A stretch of 64,000 bases of DNA from Roseibium algicola (GCF_001999245.1 NZ_CP019630.1:3997001-4061000); one strand, 5' to 3'; numbered from the stretch's first letter, positions 8,444 through 16,540 are shown. The notes: generated by a model from the sequence alone, not told the origin. Translations and numbers: made by a program.

Positions 8444-9253
8444 ATGACACGACCCGGACCTGTGCTGAACCGTCGCCGGTTTCTGACCGGCGCGGCAGCC
8501 GGTGGCATGGCGGGTGCGGCGCTTCTTGCGTCGCCCCGCAGCTTGCTGGCCCTGACCTCGAACGACCTGCCTGCCCCTCTGCAGCGGATGGACGGCGACT
8601 GGCAGCTGACCTTCCAGGATGATTTCGACGACCTCCACCGGTTTCAGCAAACCTGGGACCGCATGCGCATCGGAGGGGACGGTCATCCGACCATGCGCTA
8701 CCCGAAAAACGTGGTGATGCGGGAAGGCGAACTCGACCTCAAGCTCGGCCATCAGGCCGATCCGAAACGGCCTTTCACGGGAGGCTACGTTCGGACCCGG
8801 ACCTTCCGCCAGACTTACGGCTATTTCGAGTGCGAGATGCGCATCGCGCGCGAGGCCGGTGTCAACAATGCCTTCTGGCTGATATCCGATCGCGAGACCG
8901 AGGGCGACACACATTTCGAGCTGGATGTGGCCGAAGTCAAATATCCGAACATCGTTCAGGTTTCAGCCCGCCGGTGGCGCCCGGAAAAGAAGGTGCTTGC
9001 CGCAAGTTACCGGGCGCATATCCGGCTGGACGACACCTTTCACCGCTATGGGATGCTCTGGACCCGGCAGGGATTTCGTTTCTATGTCGACGACATGGAG
9101 GTCTTTGACGCACCCAACGATTTTGCTCACACGCCAGCGCTGCTGCTTCTCAGCAATGCGGTCGCGCCCTTTGCCGGCAAGAACGATGGCGACGTTGCCG
9201 GTGCTGCAACCAGTATCCGCACCGTGAGAGTGTTTCAGAACACTTCAGCCTAG
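8444..9253 (+). CDS. Tat-exported GH16-family glycoside hydrolase
   Basis: GH16 enzymes cleave beta-1,3/1,4-glucans or related galactans, or act as transglycosylases. The catalytic signature E-x-D-x-x-E is present as E159-L-D161-V-A-E164, preceded by GYFECEMRIAREAGVNNAFW, the usual sheet that packs beside the active site. The N-terminus NRRRFLTG followed by a Gly/Ala-rich hydrophobic stretch (GAAAGGMAGAALLA) is a twin-arginine signal, so the enzyme is folded in the cytoplasm and exported. Length (269) is normal for a single-domain GH16. Ending a polysaccharide operon, it is probably a chain-length-setting depolymerase comparable in role to ExoK of succinoglycan synthesis; that role is inferred from context. 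Confidence 0.88.
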   Translation: MTRPGPVLNRRRFLTGAAAGGMAGAALLASPRSLLALTSNDLPAPLQRMDGDWQLTFQDDFDDLHRFQQTWDRMRIGGDGHPTMRYPKNVVMREGELDLKLGHQADPKRPFTGGYVRTRTFRQTYGYFECEMRIAREAGVNNAFWLISDRETEGDTHFELDVAEVKYPNIVQVSARRWRPEKKVLAASYRAHIRLDDTFHRYGMLWTRQGFRFYVDDMEVFDAPNDFAHTPALLLLSNAVAPFAGKNDGDVAGAATSIRTVRVFQNTSA

Positions 9254-9277
9254 AAACGAGTGGCGTCTGCCAATGAA

Positions 9278-9307
9278 TTGAGCCGGCAAGACCGCTTGCC
9301 GGCTCAA
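9278..9307. terminator. bidirectional terminator hairpin between convergent genes
   Basis: Perfect 13-base inverted repeat (TTGAGCCGGCAAG / CTTGCCGGCTCAA) around the loop ACCG, lying between the stop codon of the GH16 gene and the stop codon of galE. The A/T-rich outer pairs give a short U tract in both directions, as expected for a shared rho-independent terminator. Confidence 0.75.
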
Positions 9308-9329
9308 ACATGTCAGGCGTCAGACCTGG

Positions 9330-10358
9330 TCAGGCGACGGTTTCGTAGCCGCGCGGGTTCTTGCAGACCCAGTTCCAGGTGTCGCGGCACATGTCCTCAA
9401 GGCCGCGCTCGGCCTTCCAGTTGAGCAGTTTTTCCGCAAATTCCGTGTTTGCGAAACACTGTGCGACATCGCCTTCCCGGCGAGGAGCGATGGAGTAGCG
9501 GATCTGTCTGTTGGAGGCTCGCTCGAATGCCTTGACCATCTCCAGCACGCTGTAGCCGTTGCCGGTGCCAAGGTTGACCGCAAAACAATTGGACGGGGCG
9601 GAGCCTGATCCGAGCACTTCATGTGCCCTCAGATGGCCTTCGACCAGATCGATGACGTGGATGTAGTCGCGGATGCCGGTCCCGTCCGGCGTGTCGTAGT
9701 CGTTGCCGAAGACCGAAAGCTCCTCCCGGCGGCCGTCCGCGACCTGGGTGATGAACGGCATGAGATTGTTCGGGATGCCTTGCGGATCTTCCCCTACCAG
9801 CCCGCTTTCATGCGCGCCGACCGGGTTGAAATAGCGCAGGATGCCGAAGCGCCAGGAGGGGTCGCTGGCAGCCACATCGCGCAGCATTTCCTCGATCATC
9901 AACTTGGTGCGGCCGTAGGGATTGACGGCGCTCGTCGGGTGATCTTCGGTCAGGGGCAGGAATTGCGGGTCGCCGTAAACGGTCGCCGAGGACGAGAAGA
10001 TCATTTGCTTCACGCCGCAATTGGCCATCGCCGACAGCAGGCGATGAGTTCCCACGACGTTGTTGTCGTAATAGGCGAGGGGGATCTTGGTGGATTCACC
10101 AACCGCTTTCAGGCCGGCAAAATGCACCACCGCCGTACAGCGGTACTGCTTGAGGATTTCCTCCATCCGCGACTGATCCCGGATATCGGCTGTTTCCAGA
10201 GATATCTTCGCGCCGGTGATGGCCGCTACCCGCTCGAGACTGACCTGGCTCGCGTTGGACATGTTGTCCACCACAACGATGTCGTGCCCGGCCTGAAGAA
10301 AAGCCACGCAGCAATGCGAGCCGATATAACCGGCACCGCCGGTAATGAGTACAGTCAT
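9330..10358 (-). CDS. galE: UDP-glucose 4-epimerase
   Basis: Interconverts UDP-glucose and UDP-galactose using tightly bound NAD, providing galactose donors for surface glycans. The 342-residue protein is a canonical extended short-chain dehydrogenase: the NAD-binding GGAGYIG (7-13), FSSSATVYG (121-129) with the catalytic Ser/Thr, and the catalytic pair Y148-x3-K152 in NPYGRTK. AGAGG lies 6 bases before the ATG. It is convergent with the polysaccharide operon and was probably recruited to feed it, as in many exopolysaccharide loci (exoB). Confidence 0.95.
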   Translation of the reverse strand: MTVLITGGAGYIGSHCCVAFLQAGHDIVVVDNMSNASQVSLERVAAITGAKISLETADIRDQSRMEEILKQYRCTAVVHFAGLKAVGESTKIPLAYYDNNVVGTHRLLSAMANCGVKQMIFSSSATVYGDPQFLPLTEDHPTSAVNPYGRTKLMIEEMLRDVAASDPSWRFGILRYFNPVGAHESGLVGEDPQGIPNNLMPFITQVADGRREELSVFGNDYDTPDGTGIRDYIHVIDLVEGHLRAHEVLGSGSAPSNCFAVNLGTGNGYSVLEMVKAFERASNRQIRYSIAPRREGDVAQCFANTEFAEKLLNWKAERGLEDMCRDTWNWVCKNPRGYETVA

Positions 10359-10707
10359 CCAAACCTCTTTTGGCTTCGACGGAGAAAACGGAAAGGAAAT
10401 TCAGCCCTGAATATCAAACGATTATTGTTGTTCGATGTCATGCATTCATCAGTATTTGTTGGGCTGAAATAAGGCCTCAAGATCGAGGCAAAATGAACAT
10501 ATTTTCGTGGCGTTTTGAAGTGTTACCTGGCGGTTTTGTCGTCAATGCAAGTGGTTCTGGAAATTACAACTTAAGATTTAGGTTCTATAAGCCGGACGGC
10601 CGTCGCCGGAATTCTCCACTATGGAATGCCGGGGCGGGACCGCATGGGGCATGTTTTGCCTGTCCCGGTGCTATCAAAAAAAGTGTTTTCAAGTCCTGGG
10701 GGTCATT
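10359..10707. promoter_or_regulatory. divergent intergenic region between galE and a membrane protein gene
   Basis: This 349-base stretch is more AT-rich than its surroundings and contains no convincing gene; it must carry the galE promoter on the minus strand and the promoter of the small membrane protein gene on the plus strand. No distinct operator or RNA fold stood out. Confidence 0.35.
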
Positions 10708-11175
10708 GTGCAGAAAAGTGTTGGATTGGTGAGATTTGCGTTGGTGTTCACAGGGCTGTTGATCGCCCTGGCTATCTTCAGTGTCATTCTGGAAACTCTA
10801 ACAGGCTTCAGCGTGAGCGGTTCGGTGAACCAGATTGGTGCCGTATTGGGCGCTTCAAGTGACGCAGGGCGACACTTTTTCAAAAAGTACGAAATCATCC
10901 CCGACAGCGGTTTCGCCTGGCGGGCCGCTTTTCAGATGACGCTTGTTGAACTGGCCATTTCGGTAGCTATTGCCGGGGTGTTCGTATGGTTTCTTCTTTC
11001 GCAAGGCGAACTTGCGAACGGGCTCGGCTCCCTCATGGTCATTGTGGTGCCGCTGTTGATCTTTGTGTTCGCGATTTCCCTGGTTGCGAAACGGTACATG
11101 TTTACGAGCGGCGCTCGACATGCAGAAAAAGCCCACCTGAGAAAGCAGGAACAGAGCAGTACTGTTTTCGAGTGA
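10708..11175 (+). CDS. small membrane protein of unknown function
   Basis: 155 residues with about four predicted transmembrane helices: FALVFTGLLIALAIFSVIL near the N-terminus, a short amphipathic middle, MTLVELAISVAIAGVFVWFLL, then LMVIVVPLLIFVFAISLVA, and a charged cytoplasmic tail (RKQEQSSTVFE). GTG 10708 is chosen because GGGGG precedes it by 6 bases and because translation from upstream starts gives a Cys-rich leader that does not look coding. The overall design is reminiscent of ABZJ_00895-type inner-membrane proteins, but I cannot confirm the family. It stands alone between galE and the cassette at 11.3-15.9 kb. Confidence 0.6.
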   Translation: MQKSVGLVRFALVFTGLLIALAIFSVILETLTGFSVSGSVNQIGAVLGASSDAGRHFFKKYEIIPDSGFAWRAAFQMTLVELAISVAIAGVFVWFLLSQGELANGLGSLMVIVVPLLIFVFAISLVAKRYMFTSGARHAEKAHLRKQEQSSTVFE

Positions 11176-11206
11176 GGTGGAAACCTGTCTGGAGACTTCG
11201 CAGGGC

Positions 11207-11240
11207 GCCGCCGCCTACAGGTGAAAACCAAGGCGGCGGC
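11207..11240. terminator. candidate hairpin terminator between convergent genes
   Basis: Perfect 10-base inverted repeat GCCGCCGCCT / AGGCGGCGGC separated by 14 bases, located between two convergent stop codons. It lacks a clear U tract, so it may be a weak or factor-dependent terminator. Confidence 0.4.
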
Positions 11241-11321
11241 TCCAGTGGAGATTACCCGGTCGGACGTCCGGAGCATCGATACAGGGTTCAGTGAGGCAGG
11301 CAGCCCAATGGCAGCTTCGTG

Positions 11322-11678
11322 TCAGGAAGCCGCGAAGGTGACCTTCACGCCGCGCTGGCGAAAGTAGGCCTGCATGAGCTTGCGTCCGGAGCGGTTGTTC
11401 TGGACGAGCTTTGCCGGATCAAAAACGGCTTCCTTCTGGCCCTCGCGTTTCAAAGCTTCCTTGAGAGCTGCGATATGCAGGTCGATATCTTCGTTGTCGG
11501 CCTGCAGGGATTCATAAACGCGGTTTGTTGCTTCCGCTACGGTCAGTTCGCTCAATGGTGCATTCCCGATGTTGTTTGGCTGGCGATTACCACATTTTCC
11601 GACCTGATCCAAAGGGAGTTGATCTTCCCCAACCTGCACGGCTTCGGACGGTTGCCGGCAAGGCGGCGCATGCACCAC
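11322..11678 (-). CDS. small uncharacterised protein at end of cupin/HEAT operon
   Basis: Up to 118 residues from a GTG at 11678; the well-behaved coding part starts around LSELTVAEATNRVYESL, and a TTG at 11555 with CGGGA about 9 bases upstream would give a 77-residue product. The upstream 40 residues are Cys/Pro/Gln-rich and may be untranslated. The conserved-looking C-terminus VFDPAKLVQNNRSGRKLMQ and YFRQRGVKV is basic, and the middle is helical and acidic. I do not recognise the family. It is the last gene of a minus-strand operon with two cupin/HEAT-like proteins and a flippase, so it may be a substrate, adaptor or small partner of those proteins. Confidence 0.5.
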   Translation of the reverse strand: MVHAPPCRQPSEAVQVGEDQLPLDQVGKCGNRQPNNIGNAPLSELTVAEATNRVYESLQADNEDIDLHIAALKEALKREGQKEAVFDPAKLVQNNRSGRKLMQAYFRQRGVKVTFAAS

Positions 11679-11705
11679 ATTGCCAGGCTGGTAAATCTCA
11701 GCGCT

Positions 11706-12605
11706 CTACACCCACTGCGAAAGGGCGGCGCGAACATGGGGATCTCCATCATCGCGGACCAGGCCGACATCCTCGGCGAGATGCTTGCTGTTGGGCAACA
11801 GGGATTGCCAGGCCAGTGCCCGCACCTGCGGCGTGTCATGATGTCTTGCAATGTTGCGCAAGGCCTCATGAAGATCGGTATCGCCCATAGCCGCTGCTGT
11901 TTCGAACAACGCGCGCTCCTGCGCCTGTCGATCGACATTCCCGGCAATGAGTTTGCCGAAGACACCTTCCGGCGTTTCTTCCAGGGTCATCTCGTATTGC
12001 CGGCGGTGTGCCGGATAGGTCTTGGGCAGGAGCAGGTTGATCGACGCGGAGATCGAGGGCGCCGGAAGCTGTGTGTGAATATCGCGGCTGCCGTAATAGT
12101 ACATCACCTTGCCTGGCGGTAGCCCAGTTTCCTCCTGAAACCTCAAGGGAACAAGTTCTCCCGGGACGCCGCGCACGTTCTCGTATTCGTAGTCGTACAA
12201 CTGGGTGCGGTACCCGGGACCGAAAGCGCCGACCGTGAAGAAATCGAAGCTGTGATCATGGGTTTCGTAATAGGAAAAGATTTCGGGGGGATGTTGAGGG
12301 CTTGGCGGCATCCACAGGACGGCACGCAGGGAATACCCGTCGCCCTTGTGCAGCATCAAGGTTGACGGTTTGAAATCGTTGTCGACCTGGTAGTTCAGAA
12401 AATCCGCCAGACCATCGACAAGCAGACCGCGCAGCACATCGGGATCGCGTGCCAATGCAGCCATCCATTCGGCAACGCGCGACATTGCTTCCGGAGTGTA
12501 GCGGGAGGCGCGAAGATCCGGAACAATGCCCGATGCCTCCAGCCTTTCAACGAACTGATCAAGTGTCAGGATTTCTTTCCCTTCGGGAAAATATGTCTCG
12601 GTCAT
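11706..12605 (-). CDS. cupin-like protein with C-terminal HEAT-type helices
   Basis: 299 residues. The central part (about 75-195) reads as a double-stranded beta-helix (cupin): SLRAVLWMPP, SYYETHDHSFDFFTVGAFGPGY with candidate metal ligands in HDH, then LPPGKVMYYYGSRDIHTQ with a further His. This order fits a mononuclear non-heme iron oxygenase, but activity is inferred. The last about 90 residues (LFETAAAMGDTDLHEALRNIA ... VRALAWQSLLPN ... VRDDGDPHVRAALSQWV) look like short HEAT-type repeats used for protein binding. Its ATG overlaps the stop of the upstream gene (ATGA), so the two are translationally coupled. The neighbour at 12602 has the same two-part design, suggesting that the pair acts together. 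Confidence 0.7.
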   Translation of the reverse strand: MTETYFPEGKEILTLDQFVERLEASGIVPDLRASRYTPEAMSRVAEWMAALARDPDVLRGLLVDGLADFLNYQVDNDFKPSTLMLHKGDGYSLRAVLWMPPSPQHPPEIFSYYETHDHSFDFFTVGAFGPGYRTQLYDYEYENVRGVPGELVPLRFQEETGLPPGKVMYYYGSRDIHTQLPAPSISASINLLLPKTYPAHRRQYEMTLEETPEGVFGKLIAGNVDRQAQERALFETAAAMGDTDLHEALRNIARHHDTPQVRALAWQSLLPNSKHLAEDVGLVRDDGDPHVRAALSQWV

Positions 12606-13435
12606 GCCGCATCCCCGTCCATTGTTCTTGCAAGGGTTGCTCGCGCCGCTTCGCGAAGCGACGCATCGCGGTCGCTGTGCGCCATTTGGTGCAAAGCGGT
12701 AAGAGCCTGCTGTGGCGCACAGCGATGAAGCAGCTTCAAGGCATCCCAGCGTGCAAAACCCGCCATGTTCGAATGCACCATTTTGGCCAGTGGTTCTTCA
12801 AGTCCGTCGATCTGTTGCATGGCCTGAAGCAGTTGGAGAACCATCTGCATGCGTGAGGCATGCAGATCGGTACTGACCTGCTGCAGTGGCTCCAGTGTGT
12901 CGCGGTCGAAAGTCCAGGTGCTGTGGGCCCGGGGTGGGGAATGCACGATCAACAACGGCGCAATCGGCGTGGCGGCGGCAATGTCGATGATGTCGCCGAA
13001 CGCCGGGGCGTCATAGACGTCATGCGCCTTCAGCACGAGGTCGCTGTCCCGGCGCTTGAGGCTGGGCGGGCGTTGATGAAGGTTGTTGCGATCCAGCCCG
13101 CACTCCAGCCGCGGTATGTGCACGTCATTTGGTGACAGGTTCAACACGAAGGCATCAAATTCATTGGCGGTGTAGACCGGTTGCCGGCCACCTTGTCCAC
13201 TGAAGCGCAGCATCAGGCTGAACTGATCGGTCCGGCACAGGTAGACGTTGCCTTCCCGCTGTGCCGGCAAGCTGCCGCGTTCGCGCACAACGTGCAGCAG
13301 ATCCAGCAACAGGCCGTTTATGCGTTGCGGATCGAGTGACCGCAGAATGCTGCCCAATTCGATGAATGAATCTATTTCGCCAGAAGGTGGGGTAAGGGCC
13401 TCGATCAAGTGTTGATATGGATTGTCTGTCTTCAT
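12602..13435 (-). CDS. second cupin-like protein with C-terminal HEAT-type helices
   Basis: 277 residues from ATG 13435, chosen because GGAGG stands 7 bases upstream; the frame extends to a TTG at 13459 without support. The N-terminal 190 residues are beta-rich (NVYLCRTDQFSLMLRFS, FDAFVLNLSPNDVHIP) and resemble a cupin, though the metal-binding His pattern is weaker than in its partner. The C-terminal third (MVLQLLQAMQQIDGLEEPL, ARWDALKLLHRCAPQQALTALHQMAHSDRDASLREAARATL) forms HEAT-like helical repeats. It is coupled by ATGA overlap to the partner at 11706 and lies just downstream of a flippase gene. A regulatory or inactive subunit of a two-component oxygenase is one reading; no function can be assigned firmly. 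Confidence 0.7.
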   Translation of the reverse strand: MKTDNPYQHLIEALTPPSGEIDSFIELGSILRSLDPQRINGLLLDLLHVVRERGSLPAQREGNVYLCRTDQFSLMLRFSGQGGRQPVYTANEFDAFVLNLSPNDVHIPRLECGLDRNNLHQRPPSLKRRDSDLVLKAHDVYDAPAFGDIIDIAAATPIAPLLIVHSPPRAHSTWTFDRDTLEPLQQVSTDLHASRMQMVLQLLQAMQQIDGLEEPLAKMVHSNMAGFARWDALKLLHRCAPQQALTALHQMAHSDRDASLREAARATLARTMDGDAA

Positions 13436-13455
13436 CATCACACCTCCGCGTTGTT

Positions 13456-14769
13456 TCAAATGACGCTCAGGGGACGGATCTCCGGAAGCCGCCTTCGAGC
13501 AAAAGCATAGGATATCAAACCCTTGCCCGCCAAGACCAAACCGGTCACGGCGGCCATGCCGTTGTATGAAAAGAGGTAGGTGGCGATGAACCCGCCCCCG
13601 AGCACGATAACGAGACTGACCGTCGAAATACGGGTCGCGACCTGTTCGTGACCCATGGTCTGCAGCATCACGACGGACTGCCGCGTCAAGGCTTCAATGA
13701 AGGCTCCGGCGGCAACCATCGCGAGTGCAGTCGTTGCTTCGGAAAACCCCGGGCCAAAGGCATTCAGAATGAAATGTCCACCGATAAGCATTCCGGCCAG
13801 GAGCAGCGAGCAGGCCCCCAGGACGACGGCATTCGACTCGTTGATTGCCTTTTGCAATTTGGGACATTGCGACCGGTCGTCGGCGGCAGCACCGCACAAC
13901 GGGCGGATCATGAAGGATATGGTGGTCGGGATAAGCTGCATGATGCGCACCACCAGCAGGACTGCCGCATATAGACTTGTGGCGGCTTCGTTCGGCGAGG
14001 CGATTTCGACTATGAAGAGGTCGAGGTGCCACAACATCAGTGAATTGACCCGCATGATCAGCATTCGATTGCTGGTCCGTGACCAGGCCCTGTGGTGTTC
14101 GGGGGATGCGCCCCGCGCCGGTGTCCACCATGCACCGTATATCTCGGGCTCAACGGTCCGAAAGATGACGGCATGCAGGAGCCCCAGGAACACAAACGAT
14201 ACCACGAGGATACCGATCATGACGCTGCTGCTCGAGACCGACAGCCGCAGCCCGTACACTGCCGCGGCGACACAGAAAAGCAGCACAAGATGAAGGGCCA
14301 GCGAGCCCAGGATGCTCCCGGTTCGCGGGTACCCGCTGGCGACGAGATATCGGTCGGTCAGAAGCGAAAGTGCGGCAATCGGGGCAATCCAGATACTGTG
14401 AAAAGCCAGATGGTACTCTTCGAAGCGCTTGTAATCGGCCAGATGTGTGGCAAGTGCGATTGCCAGAAACACTGCATAGACTGCCAGGATGATTGAAAAG
14501 CCGAAGCGTATCCGGCTGCGGTTCCAGGCACAGTAAGCCCGAATACCCTCGAGGTTCACCGTTTTGCGCATGGTGGGCAGGTAGCGCGAAGCCACCATAT
14601 CCGTTCCGGACAGTGACAGGGAGGCCAGCAGCGACAAGAGGGCGAATGCAACCTGATAGTCTCCGAAGAGCTCTGTTCCGAGCATATTCGACAGAAGCAG
14701 GTTCGTCAGGAGAGCCAAACCGTAGCCGGCTATGCTGATCACGGCCAATTGCACTGGTCTCGATGTCAT
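13456..14769 (-). CDS. Wzx/MATE-like polysaccharide or small-molecule flippase
   Basis: About 437 residues with roughly 12 hydrophobic segments spread over the whole length, no ATPase domain and the general look of the MOP (multidrug/oligosaccharidyl-lipid/polysaccharide) exporter superfamily: NLLLSNMLGTELFGDYQVAFALLS near the N-terminus is the usual first-helix pair, and FMIRPLCG and ALTRQSVVMLQTMGHEQVA follow later. ATG 14769 is preferred over the GTG at 14796. It heads a minus-strand operon with two cupin/HEAT proteins. Because no glycosyltransferase is adjacent, its cargo may be the product of that cassette rather than a lipid-linked repeat unit; this is inference. Confidence 0.75.
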   Translation of the reverse strand: MTSRPVQLAVISIAGYGLALLTNLLLSNMLGTELFGDYQVAFALLSLLASLSLSGTDMVASRYLPTMRKTVNLEGIRAYCAWNRSRIRFGFSIILAVYAVFLAIALATHLADYKRFEEYHLAFHSIWIAPIAALSLLTDRYLVASGYPRTGSILGSLALHLVLLFCVAAAVYGLRLSVSSSSVMIGILVVSFVFLGLLHAVIFRTVEPEIYGAWWTPARGASPEHHRAWSRTSNRMLIMRVNSLMLWHLDLFIVEIASPNEAATSLYAAVLLVVRIMQLIPTTISFMIRPLCGAAADDRSQCPKLQKAINESNAVVLGACSLLLAGMLIGGHFILNAFGPGFSEATTALAMVAAGAFIEALTRQSVVMLQTMGHEQVATRISTVSLVIVLGGGFIATYLFSYNGMAAVTGLVLAGKGLISYAFARRRLPEIRPLSVI

Positions 14770-14796
14770 GCACAGACCCGCGATATCGGCATCCAC

Positions 14797-15014
14797 GCCA
14801 AAACGTGCCGCTTTCGTTGAAATTCGAGCCCGTCAGTTGCCTTCGACACGCAGTCTTCCTGTTGATCGTTTCCGGTTGCAATTTATCAGTCTATCGCCGT
14901 CTGGCAGCTGAAGTCGCTTTTAGAAAATTCACCACATCGCGAGTTCGCTCTGGACAATCTAGTAGGTATGAGTGCAGGATTGAAACTGCAAATTGCAAAC
15001 AAGGAGCACTAGAT
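14797..15014. promoter_or_regulatory. divergent promoter region of the flippase operon and the peptide gene
   Basis: 218 bases between two genes that point away from each other. It should contain both promoters of the cassette. A strong Shine-Dalgarno AAGGAG at 15001-15006 sits 8 bases before the ATG of the 58-residue peptide, marking that small gene as truly translated. Confidence 0.45.
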
Positions 15015-15191
15015 ATGTCTGAAGCGAAAGCAAATATCGAGCGCAATACCGAAGTTGAAGCCGACATCGAGTTTGTCGATCCGTCGGAAACCGTTGCACT
15101 TGCCGGCTCCACGCCGCGTCAGTTGACGGGGCAAGAAGCAGGTCGTGTGGTCGGATTTGGCTGCGACGAGGATAAAACCACAGGTCGCTGA
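15015..15191 (+). CDS. 58-residue acidic peptide, possible modified-peptide precursor
   Basis: Short acidic protein (MSEAKANIERNTEVEADIEF ... VVGFGCDEDKTTGR) with an excellent ribosome binding site (AAGGAG, spacing 8). It has a highly charged N-terminal part, a single cysteine and a Gly-rich C-terminal segment (GRVVGFGC). This leader-plus-core look, together with the following short-chain dehydrogenase and a divergent operon of cupin-type possible oxidases and an exporter-like flippase, is what a ribosomally made, post-translationally modified peptide locus would show. No known RiPP class motif (lanthionine, lasso, GG cleavage site followed by a hydrophobic core) is evident, so this is a hypothesis. 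It could equally be a small regulatory or adaptor protein. Confidence 0.6.
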   Translation: MSEAKANIERNTEVEADIEFVDPSETVALAGSTPRQLTGQEAGRVVGFGCDEDKTTGR

Positions 15192-15241
15192 TACAGGGTC
15201 TGCCGTTTTGGCTTCCCGGTTGAATCAGTACCGATAAACGC

Positions 15242-15919
15242 ATGTCACGAATTTTGCTGACAGGCGCAAGTGGTCGGGTTGGGCGAGCGTTGATCGAACG
15301 CCTTGCCAGCCCGGAATTCGAGTTTGCCCTGGTCGGGCGCAGTGCGGAGTCTCTTCGGCAATTGTCGGATGAGATAAACGCCAGGGGCGGAACCGCCCAC
15401 ATCATCAAAGCAAATCTCTCTTCAAAAACCACACCCGAAACTGTTGTCCGGCAGGCGGCAACTGCAATGGGCGGGCTCGACGTCCTGATCCATGGTGCGG
15501 CTGCATATGGGTTCCGGCCCTTCGCACAGTCTCCCCGGGAACTGCTGCTGCGCGTGGTGGAAACCAGTCTTCAGTCCGCCATCCTTCTTACCCACGCCGC
15601 CATTCCGGCGTTGAAGCTTTCAAACAACGCCGTCGTCGTGCAGATCGCGTCTACCGCCGGTCTTCGACCCGTTACTGAAGCCGTTGTCTACAGCGCAGCC
15701 AAGGCGGGAATGATCGCGTTCGGCCAGGCCCTGCGGCCAGAGGTGACGGGGCTGGGTATTGCCCTGCACACTGTCATACCGGGACAATTGCAGCTTCAGC
15801 CCGGGGGCACCGGGCTTCCGCCCGCACGTGTTGCCCAATGCATTCATGAGCTGATCCTGCAGCGGGCAGCCGGTTGCGCCGGAACCGATGTCATTCTGGA
15901 CGAGACGCTTTCCGAATAA
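15242..15919 (+). CDS. short-chain dehydrogenase/reductase
   Basis: 225-residue classical SDR: the dinucleotide-binding TGASGRVG (7-14), the NAG-equivalent region HGAAAYG, and the catalytic S137, Y150 and K154 (YSAAK). It oxidises or reduces a carbonyl/hydroxyl with NAD(P)(H); the substrate is unknown. It starts 50 bases after the 58-residue peptide gene, so it is likely co-transcribed with it, and its stop lies 2 bases from the stop of a convergent cupin gene. The protein is slightly short for the family, lacking much of the usual C-terminal substrate loop. Confidence 0.85.
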   Translation: MSRILLTGASGRVGRALIERLASPEFEFALVGRSAESLRQLSDEINARGGTAHIIKANLSSKTTPETVVRQAATAMGGLDVLIHGAAAYGFRPFAQSPRELLLRVVETSLQSAILLTHAAIPALKLSNNAVVVQIASTAGLRPVTEAVVYSAAKAGMIAFGQALRPEVTGLGIALHTVIPGQLQLQPGGTGLPPARVAQCIHELILQRAAGCAGTDVILDETLSE

Positions 15920-15921
15920 TC

Positions 15922-16401
15922 CTATGGATCGTCGCAGCCGTTGTATTTGCCACCTTTTCTGGCCTCGACGAATGTCTTCCAGTCACGCCAGCCCTGGGCA
16001 CAATGAAAGCCCCATTCCCTCACGCGCGGCCCCGTGATGAAGAGGGTCCAGGCCGGTTCGGTGAGGACAGGGGACAGACGGTGCGCGAAGCGGGATTTAC
16101 GGAGTACGACATCTCCGGCACGCAGTTTGCGCACCTTCTCGCCTTTACGGGCGGCGAAAGTCTCATCGATCGTACCGGCCAGCATGATCGACACGCTCGG
16201 CCAGGGGTGGTCGTGCAGGGCTGCCTCGTCGTCAGCCCGTACGACATTGTGTAAATACGCGTTGATGAGCGGGTTCTTCGGCCACAAGCGCCAGCGGAAA
16301 ATATACGGGGCGTCCGGATCACCCACTAACTGATCAGGCGGCCTGTCGACAGGCAGGAGCCGCCTTTTTAGCCGGGAGGCTAAAGCAGACATTCGGATCA
16401 T
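15922..16401 (-). CDS. cupin-domain protein
   Basis: 159 residues from ATG 16401 (MIRMSALASRL); an upstream start at 16518 would add a leader that looks non-coding. The core ALHDHPWPSVSIMLAGTIDE followed by LRAGDVVLRKSRFAHRLSPV carries the two cupin metal-binding motifs, with His residues in HDHPW and FAHRL. Small cupins with this HDHPW motif are widespread and mostly uncharacterised; some act on modified sugars or amino acids. It converges with the SDR gene, with the two stops 2 bases apart, and sits just upstream of nothing on its own strand, so its link to the cassette at 11.3-15.9 kb is only positional. Confidence 0.75.
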   Translation of the reverse strand: MIRMSALASRLKRRLLPVDRPPDQLVGDPDAPYIFRWRLWPKNPLINAYLHNVVRADDEAALHDHPWPSVSIMLAGTIDETFAARKGEKVRKLRAGDVVLRKSRFAHRLSPVLTEPAWTLFITGPRVREWGFHCAQGWRDWKTFVEARKGGKYNGCDDP

Positions 16402-16540
16402 CTGAAAATCCTCGCCGACCTGACCGTCGGTGTCAATCCAGATCCCTTCCCGGGTGAAATGGTCTGCGTTTCTTTTTCCGGTTTGTGGCCCGGCATCATC
16501 AGCCGCCAACAGCGACACGCCGTTTGATGCCGGGCAGGAC

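Noticed and set aside
7025..8914. 629-codon minus-strand open frame
   Set aside because: It spans two unrelated plus-strand genes (pyruvyl transferase and GH16) and shows no family motif.
12449..14293. Plus-strand open frames opposite the cupin/HEAT and flippase genes
   Set aside because: Minus-strand genes are coupled by overlaps and ribosome binding sites, and have membrane helices or repeat patterns; the plus frames do not.
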